Part shown: one piece after another, positions 8,861-17,498 of the stretch
How the letters are laid out: each line of letters starts with the position of its first letter
How positions within the stretch are numbered: position 1 is the first letter of the stretch
Assembly: GCA_963772165.1 (NCBI GenBank)
Contig: CAVYWA010000022.1
Location: forward strand, 1-64,000
Source: JAGVPT01 sp963772165
GTDB lineage: Bacteria > Bacteroidota > Ignavibacteria > UBA10030 > UBA8401
Length of the DNA: 64,000 bases
Direction: 5' to 3'
Notes under the pieces: generated by a model
Seen by the model: the letters and a program-made list of their open reading frames with translations, nothing else
Told to the model about the DNA's origin: nothing
Databases searched by the model: none
Program-made: the position numbers and the translations under genes

Positions 8861-9856
8861 CCCCTCGTACCACTCAATCGTCTTTTTCACCCCTTCCGCC
8901 AGCGGAACTTTTGCCTTCCATCCCAGCGCATTGATCTTGCCGACATCCAGCAGTTTTCTCGGCGTACCGTCCGGCTTCGAAGTATCAAACACGATTTTCC
9001 CTTGATACCCTACACTTGCGCCGATCAACTGTGCCAGTTCGAGAATCGAGACATCTGTCCCCATGCCAATATTAATGATATCACTCTCATTATACTGTTC
9101 CATAAGAAAGACACACGCGTTCGCCATGTCGTCGGCATAGAGGAACTCCCGTTTCGCTTTTCCCGTCCCCCATAATGTCACCGATGGGGACTGCGCATTC
9201 CGTGCTTCAACGAACTTACGTATCAACGCCGGCAACACGTGAGAATTCTGCAGATCGAAATTGTCATTCGGCCCGTAGAGGTTCGTGGGCATCACCGAAA
9301 TAGAATTCGTTCCGTACTGCTTGTTGTACGCCTGGCACATTTTGATGCCGGCAATTTTTGCCACGGCGTACGCTTCGTTCGTCGGCTCCAGCTTGCCGTC
9401 GAGCAGGTATTCTTCCTTGATCGGCTGAGGCGAGAATTTAGGATAGATGCAGGAGCTTCCCAGAAAACAAAGCTTCTTCACGCGGTTCAAATACGAGGAA
9501 TGGATGACGTTGTTCTGGATTTGTAAATTGTCGAAGATAAACTCAGCGGGATAGGTACTGTTCGCGTGGATCCCTCCGACTTTAGCAGCCGCCAAAAAAA
9601 CATATTCCGGCTTTTCCTTTTCAAAAAAATCTTGAACTGCTCCCTGGTTTTCAAGTTCCAGCTCGCCGTGAGTGCGCATGACAATGTTCGCGTATCCTGC
9701 GGATTGGAGCGCACGTACAATCGAAGAGCCGACAAGTCCGCGATGACCGGCAACGTATATTTTAGATGAATGGTCCGTAGTGGTTAGTCCGTGGTCTGGA
9801 GTCCGTGGTCCGTAGTTCGTGGTCCTGAGTCCGTGGTCTGGAGTTGTGAATTTCAA
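8840..9856 (-). CDS. fcl: GDP-L-fucose synthase, with repeat-encoded N-terminus
   Basis: Epimerase/reductase that converts GDP-4-keto-6-deoxy-mannose to GDP-L-fucose. GHRGLVG at 37-43 binds NADP. SSCIYP at 134-139 and Tyr163xxxLys167 (YAVAK) are the short-chain dehydrogenase catalytic residues. Normal family members start just before the KIYVAGHRG strand. Here about 28 extra residues are encoded by the inverted-array units, and no ATG, GTG or TTG lies between them and the Rossmann strand, so the ATG at 9856 is the only visible start. The last residues (RSKK) come from the TTCTTAC array. The partner gmd follows across a four-helix-bundle gene. Confidence 0.9.
   Translation of the reverse strand: MKFTTPDHGLRTTNYGPRTPDHGLTTTDHSSKIYVAGHRGLVGSSIVRALQSAGYANIVMRTHGELELENQGAVQDFFEKEKPEYVFLAAAKVGGIHANSTYPAEFIFDNLQIQNNVIHSSYLNRVKKLCFLGSSCIYPKFSPQPIKEEYLLDGKLEPTNEAYAVAKIAGIKMCQAYNKQYGTNSISVMPTNLYGPNDNFDLQNSHVLPALIRKFVEARNAQSPSVTLWGTGKAKREFLYADDMANACVFLMEQYNESDIINIGMGTDVSILELAQLIGASVGYQGKIVFDTSKPDGTPRKLLDVGKINALGWKAKVPLAEGVKKTIEWYEGWLRSKK
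9772..9845 (+). repeat. Heptanucleotide array G, left arm of four-helix cassette 1
   Basis: About ten GGTCCGT/AGTCCGT/GGTCTGG units in plus orientation, entirely inside the 5' coding region of fcl. It pairs in inverted orientation with array H on the other side of the four-helix-bundle gene. Confidence 0.9.
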
Positions 9857-9874
9857 ATTTATAATTTTTTATCT

Positions 9875-10234
9875 TTACTGCTTAAGATACTTGATAAATC
9901 CGCCGATCATCCGTTTAGCCTCCGAAGCTTGTTCGAAACATTTTTGAAAGTCCGGTTCAACGATATATCCGGAATCCAATGCTACATACAATAACGATTG
10001 GACTTCAGACGCTGAACGATACGAATACCTCAAAAAGCTTACGAATGCTTTATCGGATCCTGAGTCAAAACCTTCCGCGATATTAGACATTATTGAAACG
10101 CTGGCACGCTGTATTTGATCGCGTAATCCGAAATCTTTAAAGAACTTCTGTTGAGCAGTAATTCTATAGACAGCCTTTGTTAATTCCCTTCCTTTTTTCC
10201 ATGAATCAATGTCTTCGAAACGCACAATCTTCAT
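9875..10234 (-). CDS. Four-helix-bundle protein (23S rRNA intervening-sequence/Avd-like family)
   Basis: A 119-residue protein of the S23/IVP family (PF05635, TIGR02436). Diagnostic segments are F.DI.SWKKGRELTKAVY at the start, FGLRDQIQRASVSIMSNIAEGF in the middle, and F..FLRYSYRSASEVQSLLYVA later. The family also includes the accessory Avd proteins of diversity-generating retroelements, but no reverse transcriptase is nearby. It interrupts the usual gmd-fcl pairing and lies between inverted heptad arrays G and H. Its molecular function is unknown. Confidence 0.9.
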   Translation of the reverse strand: MKIVRFEDIDSWKKGRELTKAVYRITAQQKFFKDFGLRDQIQRASVSIMSNIAEGFDSGSDKAFVSFLRYSYRSASEVQSLLYVALDSGYIVEPDFQKCFEQASEAKRMIGGFIKYLKQ

Positions 10235-10275
10235 ATTCCCTCCCCATATTTTATTAGCTATGAACCTCCACCTGC

Positions 10276-10330
10276 TGACTCCGGACCACGGACTCAGGAC
10301 TACACGGACTTCGGACCACGGACTTCGGAC
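10276..10330 (-). repeat. Heptanucleotide array H, right arm of four-helix cassette 1
   Basis: ACGGACT/CGGACCACGGACT units, the reverse complement of the array G motif. The array ends at the base where the corrected gmd stop codon begins, so cassette 1 occupies 9772-10330 exactly between the two GDP-fucose genes. Confidence 0.9.
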
Positions 10331-11374
10331 TAATACCCCCTCTTCGAGATCTTTTCATAATCAGCCTTCACCATAATTTTCACTAATTCCTCGAAACTTT
10401 GTCTTCGGCACCCATCCGAGCTTTTCTTTCGCCTTCGCCGGATCGCCGATCAACAGTTCTACCTCCGTCGGCCGGTAATAACGGGGATCGACCTCGACGA
10501 TCGTCTTTCCGGTTTTCTTGTCGACACCTTTTTCGTCCTTCCCTTCGCCTTCCCATGCGAGTTCCATTGCTAACTCCTTGAAAGCGAGGTCGGCAAATTC
10601 TCGAACGGTGTGCGTCTCGCCGGTGGCCAACACAAAGTCTTCCGGCTGGTCCAATTGAAGCATTCTCCACATGCCGTCGACATATTCCGGCGCGTAGCCC
10701 CAGTCGCGCTTCGCATTCAAGTTTCCCAGGGAGAGTTTCGCTTCCAACCCCAGTTTAATTTTCGCTGCAGCCCTCGTAATTTTTTTGGTGACGAACGTTT
10801 CGCCCCTCCGGGGAGATTCATGGTTGAAAAGAATTCCATTGCAGGCGAAAATATTGTACGCTTCCCGATAGTTTATGATAATCCAATAACCGTAAAGTTT
10901 TGCAACTCCGTACGGGCTGCGAGGATAGAACGGTGTCTTTTCATTTTGAGGAATTTGCTGGGCTTTGCCGAATAACTCGCTCGTCGATGCTTGATAGAAC
11001 TTTGGTTTGATGCCGACTTCACGAATCGCATCCAGAAAGCGGACTGTTCCGATGGCATCGACTTCGGCCGTATACTCAGGAAGCTCGAAGGAGACCTTGA
11101 CATGACTTTGCGCGGCAAGGTTATAGATTTCGCCGGGATGGATCCTTTCCAGAATCCGGTTCAAATTGCTCGTGTCGGTCACATCGCCATAATGGAGAAA
11201 GAGTTTCTTCCCCAAAATTTCCGGGTCGTTATAGAGATGGTCAATTCTTCCGGTGTTGAACGAACTGCTGCGGCGGATAATGCCGTGTACTTCGTACCCC
11301 TTTTGGAGGAGCAGCTCAGCAAGATATGACCCGTCCTGCCCTGTGATGCCGGTGATAAGTGCTTTTTTTGTCAT
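10330..11374 (-). CDS. gmd: GDP-mannose 4,6-dehydratase, frameshifted near the C-terminus
   Basis: Converts GDP-mannose to GDP-4-keto-6-deoxy-mannose, the precursor of GDP-fucose and GDP-rhamnose. TGITGQDGSYL at 8-18 is the nucleotide-binding loop, TSE at 131-133 and Tyr155xxxLys159 (YGVAK) are catalytic, and RRSSSFNTGRIDHLY at 34-48 is a family hallmark. The open frame ends at 10361 with an abnormal tail. Removing one T in a TTT at about 10408 restores FEELVKIMVKADYEKI followed by SKRGY and a stop at 10330, the normal ending. The neighbours fcl and rmd both use its product. Confidence 0.95.
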
Positions 11375-11407
11375 GGTAAGTTCGTCGTTGTTTCGGTTTC
11401 GATTCTT

Positions 11408-11503
11408 GAGTCCGTAGTCCTAAGTCCGTAGTCCTGAGTCCGTAGTCCTGAGTCAATTTATCTTTTCTCTTATCTCTATTTCTTATCTCTTATTTCTTAT
11501 CTC
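11408..11503 (+). repeat. Heptanucleotide array I
   Basis: AGTCCGT/AGTCCTA/AGTCCTG units at 11408-11451, then TCTTATC-type units to 11503. It separates gmd from the reductase gene, whose TAA stop merges with the array. Confidence 0.9.
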
Positions 11504-12457
11504 TTACTTTCCCAACCACGCAGCGAGCAGGTCGGTAAGAGTCTGCTTCATTGGAATTTCCGGCTGCCAGCCCGTTGCATGCCGCAGCAATTCATTCGAC
11601 CCTGCAAGAAGCTGGATATCGTAGCCTCGCAATCTTTTCTCTTCAACGTTCAATTCGAATTGTACTCCGGTTATTGCCTCGTACATCCGGATAATCTCCT
11701 CAATGGAAAATACATTTCCCGAGCAGACATTAAAAATAAAATCTTTATCATTGGAAACCGTTCCCATCAGCCAATATGCCTGCACGACATCGCGCACGTC
11801 GGTAAAATCCCTCCGGGGTTTGACGTTTCCAATTTGAATCACGGGGGAGGCATGGCTCTTGAGGGCAGCCGAGATTTGCCGCGCAAGGGATGAGCAAATG
11901 AAGGACGGTTTCTGCCGCGGACCCGTATGATTGAAAGGGCGGGCGATAACGATGTTCATTCCTTCATACGTTTTGTACGTTTGTGCAATGTAATCGATGC
12001 TCGTTTTGCTGGCGGCGTATGGATTCATCGGATGCGGGATCGATTGTTCGGTATGCACCAAAGGAAGACCTGCGGTTTCACCGTAAACCTCGCCCGACGT
12101 GACAACGACGATCCTTGGTTTAATGTCGAGCGCTTTGACCGCCTCAAAAATATTGATGGGGGCAATGACGTTGACCTTAAACGTTTCGGCAGTATGTTCA
12201 AACGAACTTGGGACGAACGGTTGTCCGGCAAGATGAAAAATAATATCCGGTTTGACTTCCTTCACAATCCTGAAAATCGATTGAAAGTCGACAATGTCAC
12301 ATTCAAACAAACGGATGCTTTTTTCATGAAAACGAATGTTGTCATTCTTCTCAAGATCCCGTACTACTCCAAAAACATCTGCTAGGCTGTTATTGATAAC
12401 ATAGTCCGCGAGGTGGCTTCCGGCAAAACCGCCTACTCCGGTAATGAGTACTTTCAT
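11504..12457 (-). CDS. rmd: GDP-4-keto-6-deoxy-D-mannose reductase (Rmd-type SDR)
   Basis: Extended short-chain dehydrogenase of 317 residues. GVGGFAGSH at 7-15 binds the dinucleotide, SGEVYG at 121-126 and Tyr147xxxLys151 (YAASK) are catalytic, and RPFNHTGPRQ is characteristic of the Rmd/GDP-sugar reductase group. It would reduce the Gmd product to GDP-D-rhamnose, giving a branch alongside GDP-L-fucose. The Rmd assignment rests on motif resemblance and on its position next to gmd. Other SDR sugar epimerases are possible. Confidence 0.75.
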   Translation of the reverse strand: MKVLITGVGGFAGSHLADYVINNSLADVFGVVRDLEKNDNIRFHEKSIRLFECDIVDFQSIFRIVKEVKPDIIFHLAGQPFVPSSFEHTAETFKVNVIAPINIFEAVKALDIKPRIVVVTSGEVYGETAGLPLVHTEQSIPHPMNPYAASKTSIDYIAQTYKTYEGMNIVIARPFNHTGPRQKPSFICSSLARQISAALKSHASPVIQIGNVKPRRDFTDVRDVVQAYWLMGTVSNDKDFIFNVCSGNVFSIEEIIRMYEAITGVQFELNVEEKRLRGYDIQLLAGSNELLRHATGWQPEIPMKQTLTDLLAAWLGK

Positions 12458-12632
12458 TAAAACGGCAATAATATGTAAGGAAATCGGTAAAACCGCCTGC
12501 CACGAGCATCCCCTTTACGCTCGGCTATGCTCACAATATACATAAACCCTCAAGCCTTTTCAACGATTGGATACGCGTGTGCGAATGAACGGGAAAAGAG
12601 GGCTAAAACAAAATAGAGATTATTGGGCGATG

Positions 12633-13598
12633 TTAGCTATTTTCTAACTTCAACCTTTTTTTAAAGTACTCGATTGTCCGCAACAATCCTTCTTTACGGG
12701 ATATTTGCGGCTCCCAGCCGAGCACGCTTTTCGCTTTTGAAATATCCGGCTGCCGAATCTTGGGGTCGTCCTGGGGAAGCTCTTTGAAAATGATTGTGCT
12801 CGAGCTGTGAGTCAATTGAACGATCTCTTTCGCGAGCTGAAGCATCGTCAACTCGGCGGGATTCCCGATGTTCATCGGAAGAGTGTACTCGGACATCATT
12901 AATTTGAAAATGCCGTCGATGAGATCAGAAACATAACAGACGCTTCGTGTTTGGCTCCCGTCGCCGAAGACCGTAATATCTTCTCCCCGCAGCGCTTGTG
13001 AGATGAAAGCCGGAATAGCCCGGCCATCGTCGACCCTCATCCGTTCACCATAGGTATTAAAAATTCTTATGATTCGTGTCTCTACCCCATGATAGCGGTG
13101 ATACGCCATCGTCATCGCCTCGGCAAATCGTTTCGCTTCGTCATACACGCCGCGCGGCCCGACCGGATTGACATGCCCCCAGTATTCTTCGACCTGCGGA
13201 TGAATTTCAGGGTCGCCGTACACTTCCGATGTTGATGCGAGAAAGAACCGGGCATTCTTGGCCTTCGCTAATCCCAGTGCTTTGTGTGTTCCGAGAGAAC
13301 CGACCTTCAGGGTCTGGATCGGAAGCTTTAAATAATCGATGGGACTAGCCGGCGATGCAAAATGAAACACATAATCTACCCTGCCGTCGAGAAAGATGTA
13401 CTCCGTAACATCATGATGAAAAAAGCTGAAGTGGGTATTGCCCAGCAAGTGTGCAATGTTTGCGGTGTCGCCTGTAATAAGATTATCGATACAGATAACG
13501 GAATGGCCTTCGGCAAGAAGTCTGTCGCAAAGATGCGATCCAAGAAAGCCAGCCCCGCCTGTGACGACGGAGGTTTTATTGGTTGGAGAAGAAGTCAC
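12633..13598 (-). CDS. uxs: UDP-glucuronate decarboxylase (UDP-xylose synthase)
   Basis: Extended SDR of 321 residues with GGAGFLGSHL at 14-23, STSEVYGDP at 122-130, Tyr152xxxLys156 in a GPRG(V)YDEAKR context, and NTYGERMRVDDGRA(I)P. These are hallmarks of UDP-xylose synthase, which oxidises and decarboxylates UDP-glucuronate. The UDP-glucose dehydrogenase that makes its substrate is encoded just upstream in transcription order (14151-15459). The two are separated only by four-helix cassette 2. Confidence 0.9.
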   Translation of the reverse strand: MTSSPTNKTSVVTGGAGFLGSHLCDRLLAEGHSVICIDNLITGDTANIAHLLGNTHFSFFHHDVTEYIFLDGRVDYVFHFASPASPIDYLKLPIQTLKVGSLGTHKALGLAKAKNARFFLASTSEVYGDPEIHPQVEEYWGHVNPVGPRGVYDEAKRFAEAMTMAYHRYHGVETRIIRIFNTYGERMRVDDGRAIPAFISQALRGEDITVFGDGSQTRSVCYVSDLIDGIFKLMMSEYTLPMNIGNPAELTMLQLAKEIVQLTHSSSTIIFKELPQDDPKIRQPDISKAKSVLGWEPQISRKEGLLRTIEYFKKRLKLENS

Positions 13599-13610
13599 GA
13601 TTTATAGTCG

Positions 13611-13659
13611 AATAGTGGAATGATGGAATAATGGAATAGTGGAATGGTGGAATGGTGAA
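13611..13659 (+). repeat. Octanucleotide array J, left arm of four-helix cassette 2
   Basis: Six 8-base units of the TNNTGGAA type in plus orientation. It ends one base before the stop codon of the four-helix-bundle gene and is inverted relative to array K. Confidence 0.9.
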
Positions 13660-13660
13660 A

Positions 13661-14074
13661 TCATAGGGCTTCTATCCAACTTCCTTCTTTCTGCTTAGCC
13701 TGCAATGATTTCTTCAACGCAAGCAATTTATTTTCGACCGAATAATGCAAAACATCGAATTCTTCAAACGATGTCTTTGAGATAACTCCGATTTCTTTGA
13801 ATCCAATCATCCTTGTAAATAATTCTCCTGAGGATCCGAGGGCAATATTCAAAAATTGAAGATATTCTCGAATCGACCTTCGACAATAACCTTCTGCAAT
13901 GTTTGAAGAAACTGATTGTGCAGCATTCAAAAGCTGAGATCGTAATTTAAAATCGACGAATCCCTCTTCCAGGATGAGGCTGCAAATCCAGCGAAACAAA
14001 TACATCGCCTCATTCCACACCTCTAACTTCATATATCCCCTGTTTACATTCCTGCGCCTTGTATATTCCTCCAT
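13661..14074 (-). CDS. Four-helix-bundle protein, second copy
   Basis: A 137-residue member of the S23/IVP family. It has KLEVWNEAMYLFRWI at the start, FKLRSQLLNAAQSVSSNIAEGYCRRS in the middle, and EYLQFLNIALGSSGELFTRM. It is clearly distinct from the copy at 9875-10234, so it is not a recent duplicate. Its flanking inverted arrays use a different motif (8-base ATTCCANN rather than 7-base AGTCCNN). Translation may begin at the first Met or at Met15 (MKLEVWNEAM), the more usual start for the family. Confidence 0.9.
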   Translation of the reverse strand: MEEYTRRRNVNRGYMKLEVWNEAMYLFRWICSLILEEGFVDFKLRSQLLNAAQSVSSNIAEGYCRRSIREYLQFLNIALGSSGELFTRMIGFKEIGVISKTSFEEFDVLHYSVENKLLALKKSLQAKQKEGSWIEAL

Positions 14075-14085
14075 AAAACACCCCC

Positions 14086-14160
14086 AATTCCATTATTCCA
14101 CTATTCCCCCATTCCATAATTCCACCATTCCAATATTCCGTCCCCCCAACTCATTCCCCA
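14086..14160 (-). repeat. Octanucleotide array K, right arm of four-helix cassette 2
   Basis: ATTCCANN units on the plus strand, the reverse complement of the array J motif. The array runs into the stop codon and last residues of the UDP-glucose dehydrogenase gene. Confidence 0.9.
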
Positions 14161-15459
14161 TTCCTTCCGATTCCGAAATAGGTAAACCCTCTCTCCCGCA
14201 TCAGTTTCGGGTCGTAAATATTCCGCCCGTCAAAAATGACCGGGTGCTTCATCAACGATTTTACCCTCTCAAAATCGGGACGTCGAAACTCGTTCCACTC
14301 GGTAATGACGGCGAGCGCATCGGCGCCTTTCAACGCCTCGTAGTTGTTGTCGAAGAAATCTACTTTCCCGCCGAACAAGCCCCTCATTTTTGAAATTGCA
14401 ATCGGATCGTGAGCTCGTATTTTAGCGCCAAGCTCTAATAAGCTGTTAATGACGACAACCGCAGGCGCTTCTCGTATGTCATCGGTTTGCGGTTTAAAGG
14501 AGAGCCCCCAGATGGCGATGACTTTTTGCTTAATCTGATTGTTGAAATGGCGAAGCATTTTTTTGACAATCAGCCGTTTCTGCCTCTCATTAACTTCATC
14601 GACCGCCCGCAATATTTTGAATTCATACTCATGCTCTTGTGCAGTTTTGATCAATGCTTTGACATCTTTAGGAAAACAAGAGCCGCCGTAACCGACTCCG
14701 GCAAAAAGAAACTGCTGGCCGATGCGCGGATCACTTCCCATCCCCTTCCTCACCCACTCAACGTCAGCACCGGACTTATCACAGAGATTTGCAAGCTCGT
14801 TCATAAACGAGATTTTCGTCGCGAGGAATGAATTCGCCGCATATTTTGTCATTTCGGCGCTCCATTCGTCCATCACCATAATTGGATTTCCCGTCCGTAC
14901 GAACGGCGCATACACATCCATCAACACCGAAATGGCCTTCTTACTTTTTGAGCCGATAACAATTCTGTCGGGTTTGAGGGAATCCTCGATTGCCGAACCC
15001 TCTTTTAAAAATTCAGGGTTCGAGACAACATCAACTTCTTGTTTCCCTTTCTTTTTCAAAATCTGGCGAATTTTATCGACCGTCCCGACCGGAACTGTGC
15101 TCTTGCTGACAAGAATCTTATATTCGTTGGCGTACAGTTGCAATCTGATCGACGACCGCCAACACACGTGTCAAATCAGCCGAGCCGTCGTCCGACTGAG
15201 GCGTCGGCAGACAAAGAAAGATTACTTTTCCACGCTCGACTGCCGCTTTGAGCGATGTCGTAAACTCAAGCCGCTTCTCCTGGGCGTTTCGCCGTACGAG
15301 CTCCTCAAGGCCCGGTTCGTAGATCGGGATGATCCCTTTTTTCAAGTTCGAGATTTTCTTTTCGTCGATGTCCATGCACATAACGGAGTTGCCGGTGTCG
15401 GCAAAACAGGCACCCTGCACTAACCCGACGTACCCTGTTCCTATAATCGATATTTCCAT
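14151..15459 (-). CDS. ugd: UDP-glucose 6-dehydrogenase, frameshifted
   Basis: Oxidises UDP-glucose to UDP-glucuronate. The N-terminal piece (15118-15459) has GTGYVGLVQGACFAD at 7-21. The remainder (14151 up to about 15130) has KSTVPVGT, NPEFLKEG and the catalytic Cys in GYGGSCFPKD. Neither half is complete alone, and the frames join at about 15120-15165 where DLTRVLAVVDQIAT should run into LYANEYKILVSKSTVPVGT. One indel explains the break. The last residues (GRNGE) lie inside array K. The product feeds Uxs directly. Confidence 0.9.
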
Positions 15460-15877
15460 CTTTTTTTAGTTCGTAGTTTTAGTATTCAGTTCGTAGTCCG
15501 AAGTCCGTGGTCGATGCTTATCGCTTGCAAATCCAACATTTCATCTTTCCACGATTCTCGCTGCTTACTCCAAAATTCTTATTGAACAAAGAACCTGCCC
15601 CTTCAAGCATTATTGAGGGTTCACAGCCTCGTAAAGGGTAGTCAACATTATCTTCCGGCTACTGCTATGGTATATGAGCGGCTTCAATCCTTCTTGACAA
15701 AGGTAGGGAAAAAAGGAAGGAAAAGAAATAAGTAAATTACAAAGTCAGGTCTTTACGAAAACCGCATCGATGGGTTTCAAAATTATATAGGTAAAGCTTT
15801 TGTTTTTCCCATTATTCCAATCTTCCGCGATTCCATACGCTGATACCTGTTTCCTGAATCCTGCTCATTGTTCATCG
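15460..15877. other. 418-base gap with a weak repeat remnant
   Basis: A short degenerate run of AGTCCGT/AGTTCGT units lies at 15468-15514, and a few ATTCC-type units at about 15808-15835. No open frame with coding features was seen. This gap marks the end of the array-bearing part of the cluster; no arrays of this kind fill the gaps between 15.9 and 40.6 kb. Confidence 0.6.
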
Positions 15878-17314
15878 TCAATACGCCCCTTTGCTGAAGA
15901 GCACTACCGGGACCGTCTCAAAGATGATTTCCAGGTCAAACATGAGCGAATGATTCTCAACATAGTATAAATCGAGAAGGATCATTTCTCTAAATTTCAC
16001 GTCGCTTCTTCCCGACACCTGCCACAACCCTGTCATGCCGGGTTTAACGCAGGCACGATCCTGCACTGTTTCCCAAAATTCGTCGGATTCATGGAATTTT
16101 TCGATATCGCAGAGCGGTAACGGCCTCGGTCCCACCAAACTCATGTCACCCTTCAACACATTGAACAATTGCGGAAGCTCATCGATGCTCAGTTTGCGGA
16201 TGATGCCGCCAACCCTCGTAACGCGGGGGTCGTTTTTCATTTTAAACAACACACCGTCAGTTTCATTATTGTCGAGTAACTCCTCTTTCATTTGTTCCGC
16301 ATTGTCGACCATGCTGCGGAATTTAATGAAGTCGAATTCTTTCCCTCCTTTTATGCTTGTCCGTCGTTGGAGAAAAAAAATAGGTCGGCCGCTCTCTATA
16401 TAGATGGCAAGAAAGGTGAAGAAAAAAATCGGGCTGAACAAAATTATTCCAATCGAAGCTCCAACAATATCAAACACTCTCTTGAAAAATAATTTAACAG
16501 CATCGACATGATATCGCGGCGGAGTCGTAAGCGTAATTCCCGCGATGTCATAGATCCGCGCAATTTCGAGCAGCTCTTCGGCTTGCGGCGATAATATTTT
16601 CAGTTTGATGTTATGTTTCTCGCTGATGCGTTTAAGGTGAGAGTAACCATTCACAACCATTTCCGACGTAGGAATGAAGATTCGATCGATTGAATAATTC
16701 TTTATCGTTTCTTCAATTTGATCGAACGTAAATTGCGGCTGCAATGAGCTCTGAGGGTTGATAGTTTTCGTCACGAAACCTCTCACCCTGTACCCAAGCT
16801 CGGGCAATGAGGTAAACCGGCGAAAGATTGTGAAGGCATTGTGCTCATAACCCACGATCAAAGAATTATGAACGCCAAAACCGAGGTTCTGAAAAAATAA
16901 ATTGATACGGCGAAGAAGAATCCTACCCAGGACAAAAAAGAATGGGAGGGAAAAGAGGAAAACCACCAACGCGTGCCGGTCGACATAAAGATCATTCAAG
17001 AGAGAGGTGATCGTCAAAGTTACAAGAGCGCAAAGAATGTACCCGCGTACCATGATCAGGTTTTGCAGACTGAGGCTGAGATGGAATGAGCCGCGGTACA
17101 ATCCCATCATCACCGCGATGGTAATGTAGACCACCATAAAAATGAGGAAACATGTGAGAAGGATATCGTTCGCGGTATGCGTCCCGAGATGAGAAAACCG
17201 CTTCAGCCATACAACGAGGCTGGCAGAGGCGGCCATCGCGAGAATATCAATCAATTGCGATATGGCGACGAACAATATTTTCCAGTTGCGTTTGAGCATA
17301 GAGTGGAGCAACAA
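15878..17314 (-). CDS. Undecaprenyl-phosphate sugar phosphotransferase (priming glycosyltransferase)
   Basis: A 478-residue polyprenyl glycosylphosphotransferase of the WbaP/WcaJ type. It has four or five hydrophobic N-terminal segments, a central Rossmann-like domain (SLIVGYEHNAFTIF), a further membrane hairpin (IVGASIGIILFSPIFFFTFLAI) and a C-terminal bacterial sugar transferase domain (PF02397) with KFRSMV, LPQLFNVLKGDMSLVGPRP and PGMTGLWQVSGR. It transfers a sugar-1-phosphate to undecaprenyl phosphate and so starts the repeat unit in the inner membrane. The sugar cannot be assigned from sequence. Confidence 0.93.
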   Translation of the reverse strand: MLLHSMLKRNWKILFVAISQLIDILAMAASASLVVWLKRFSHLGTHTANDILLTCFLIFMVVYITIAVMMGLYRGSFHLSLSLQNLIMVRGYILCALVTLTITSLLNDLYVDRHALVVFLFSLPFFFVLGRILLRRINLFFQNLGFGVHNSLIVGYEHNAFTIFRRFTSLPELGYRVRGFVTKTINPQSSLQPQFTFDQIEETIKNYSIDRIFIPTSEMVVNGYSHLKRISEKHNIKLKILSPQAEELLEIARIYDIAGITLTTPPRYHVDAVKLFFKRVFDIVGASIGIILFSPIFFFTFLAIYIESGRPIFFLQRRTSIKGGKEFDFIKFRSMVDNAEQMKEELLDNNETDGVLFKMKNDPRVTRVGGIIRKLSIDELPQLFNVLKGDMSLVGPRPLPLCDIEKFHESDEFWETVQDRACVKPGMTGLWQVSGRSDVKFREMILLDLYYVENHSLMFDLEIIFETVPVVLFSKGAY

Positions 17315-17498
17315 TATAAAAAATTAATTTTAAAAAAGTCGCTCATTATGAAGATTTTCCGTCGGAGATGCCCCTTTTTTGCCCCATTCTTTGAGCAATG
17401 GACACCTGACGAGGAGTTTACGGCTCTCAACCTTCATAGGCCACGCCTGAACACGGTTGATCATCAAATAGCAATCTCAGAGACCATGAGGGTTCCCC

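Noticed and set aside
9772..10330. Ordinary insertion sequence around the four-helix-bundle gene
   Set aside because: No transposase motif is present, and the ends are short-period arrays rather than defined terminal repeats.
9875..14074. Diversity-generating retroelement, because four-helix-bundle proteins resemble Avd
   Set aside because: No reverse transcriptase and no template/variable repeat pair are present anywhere in the window.
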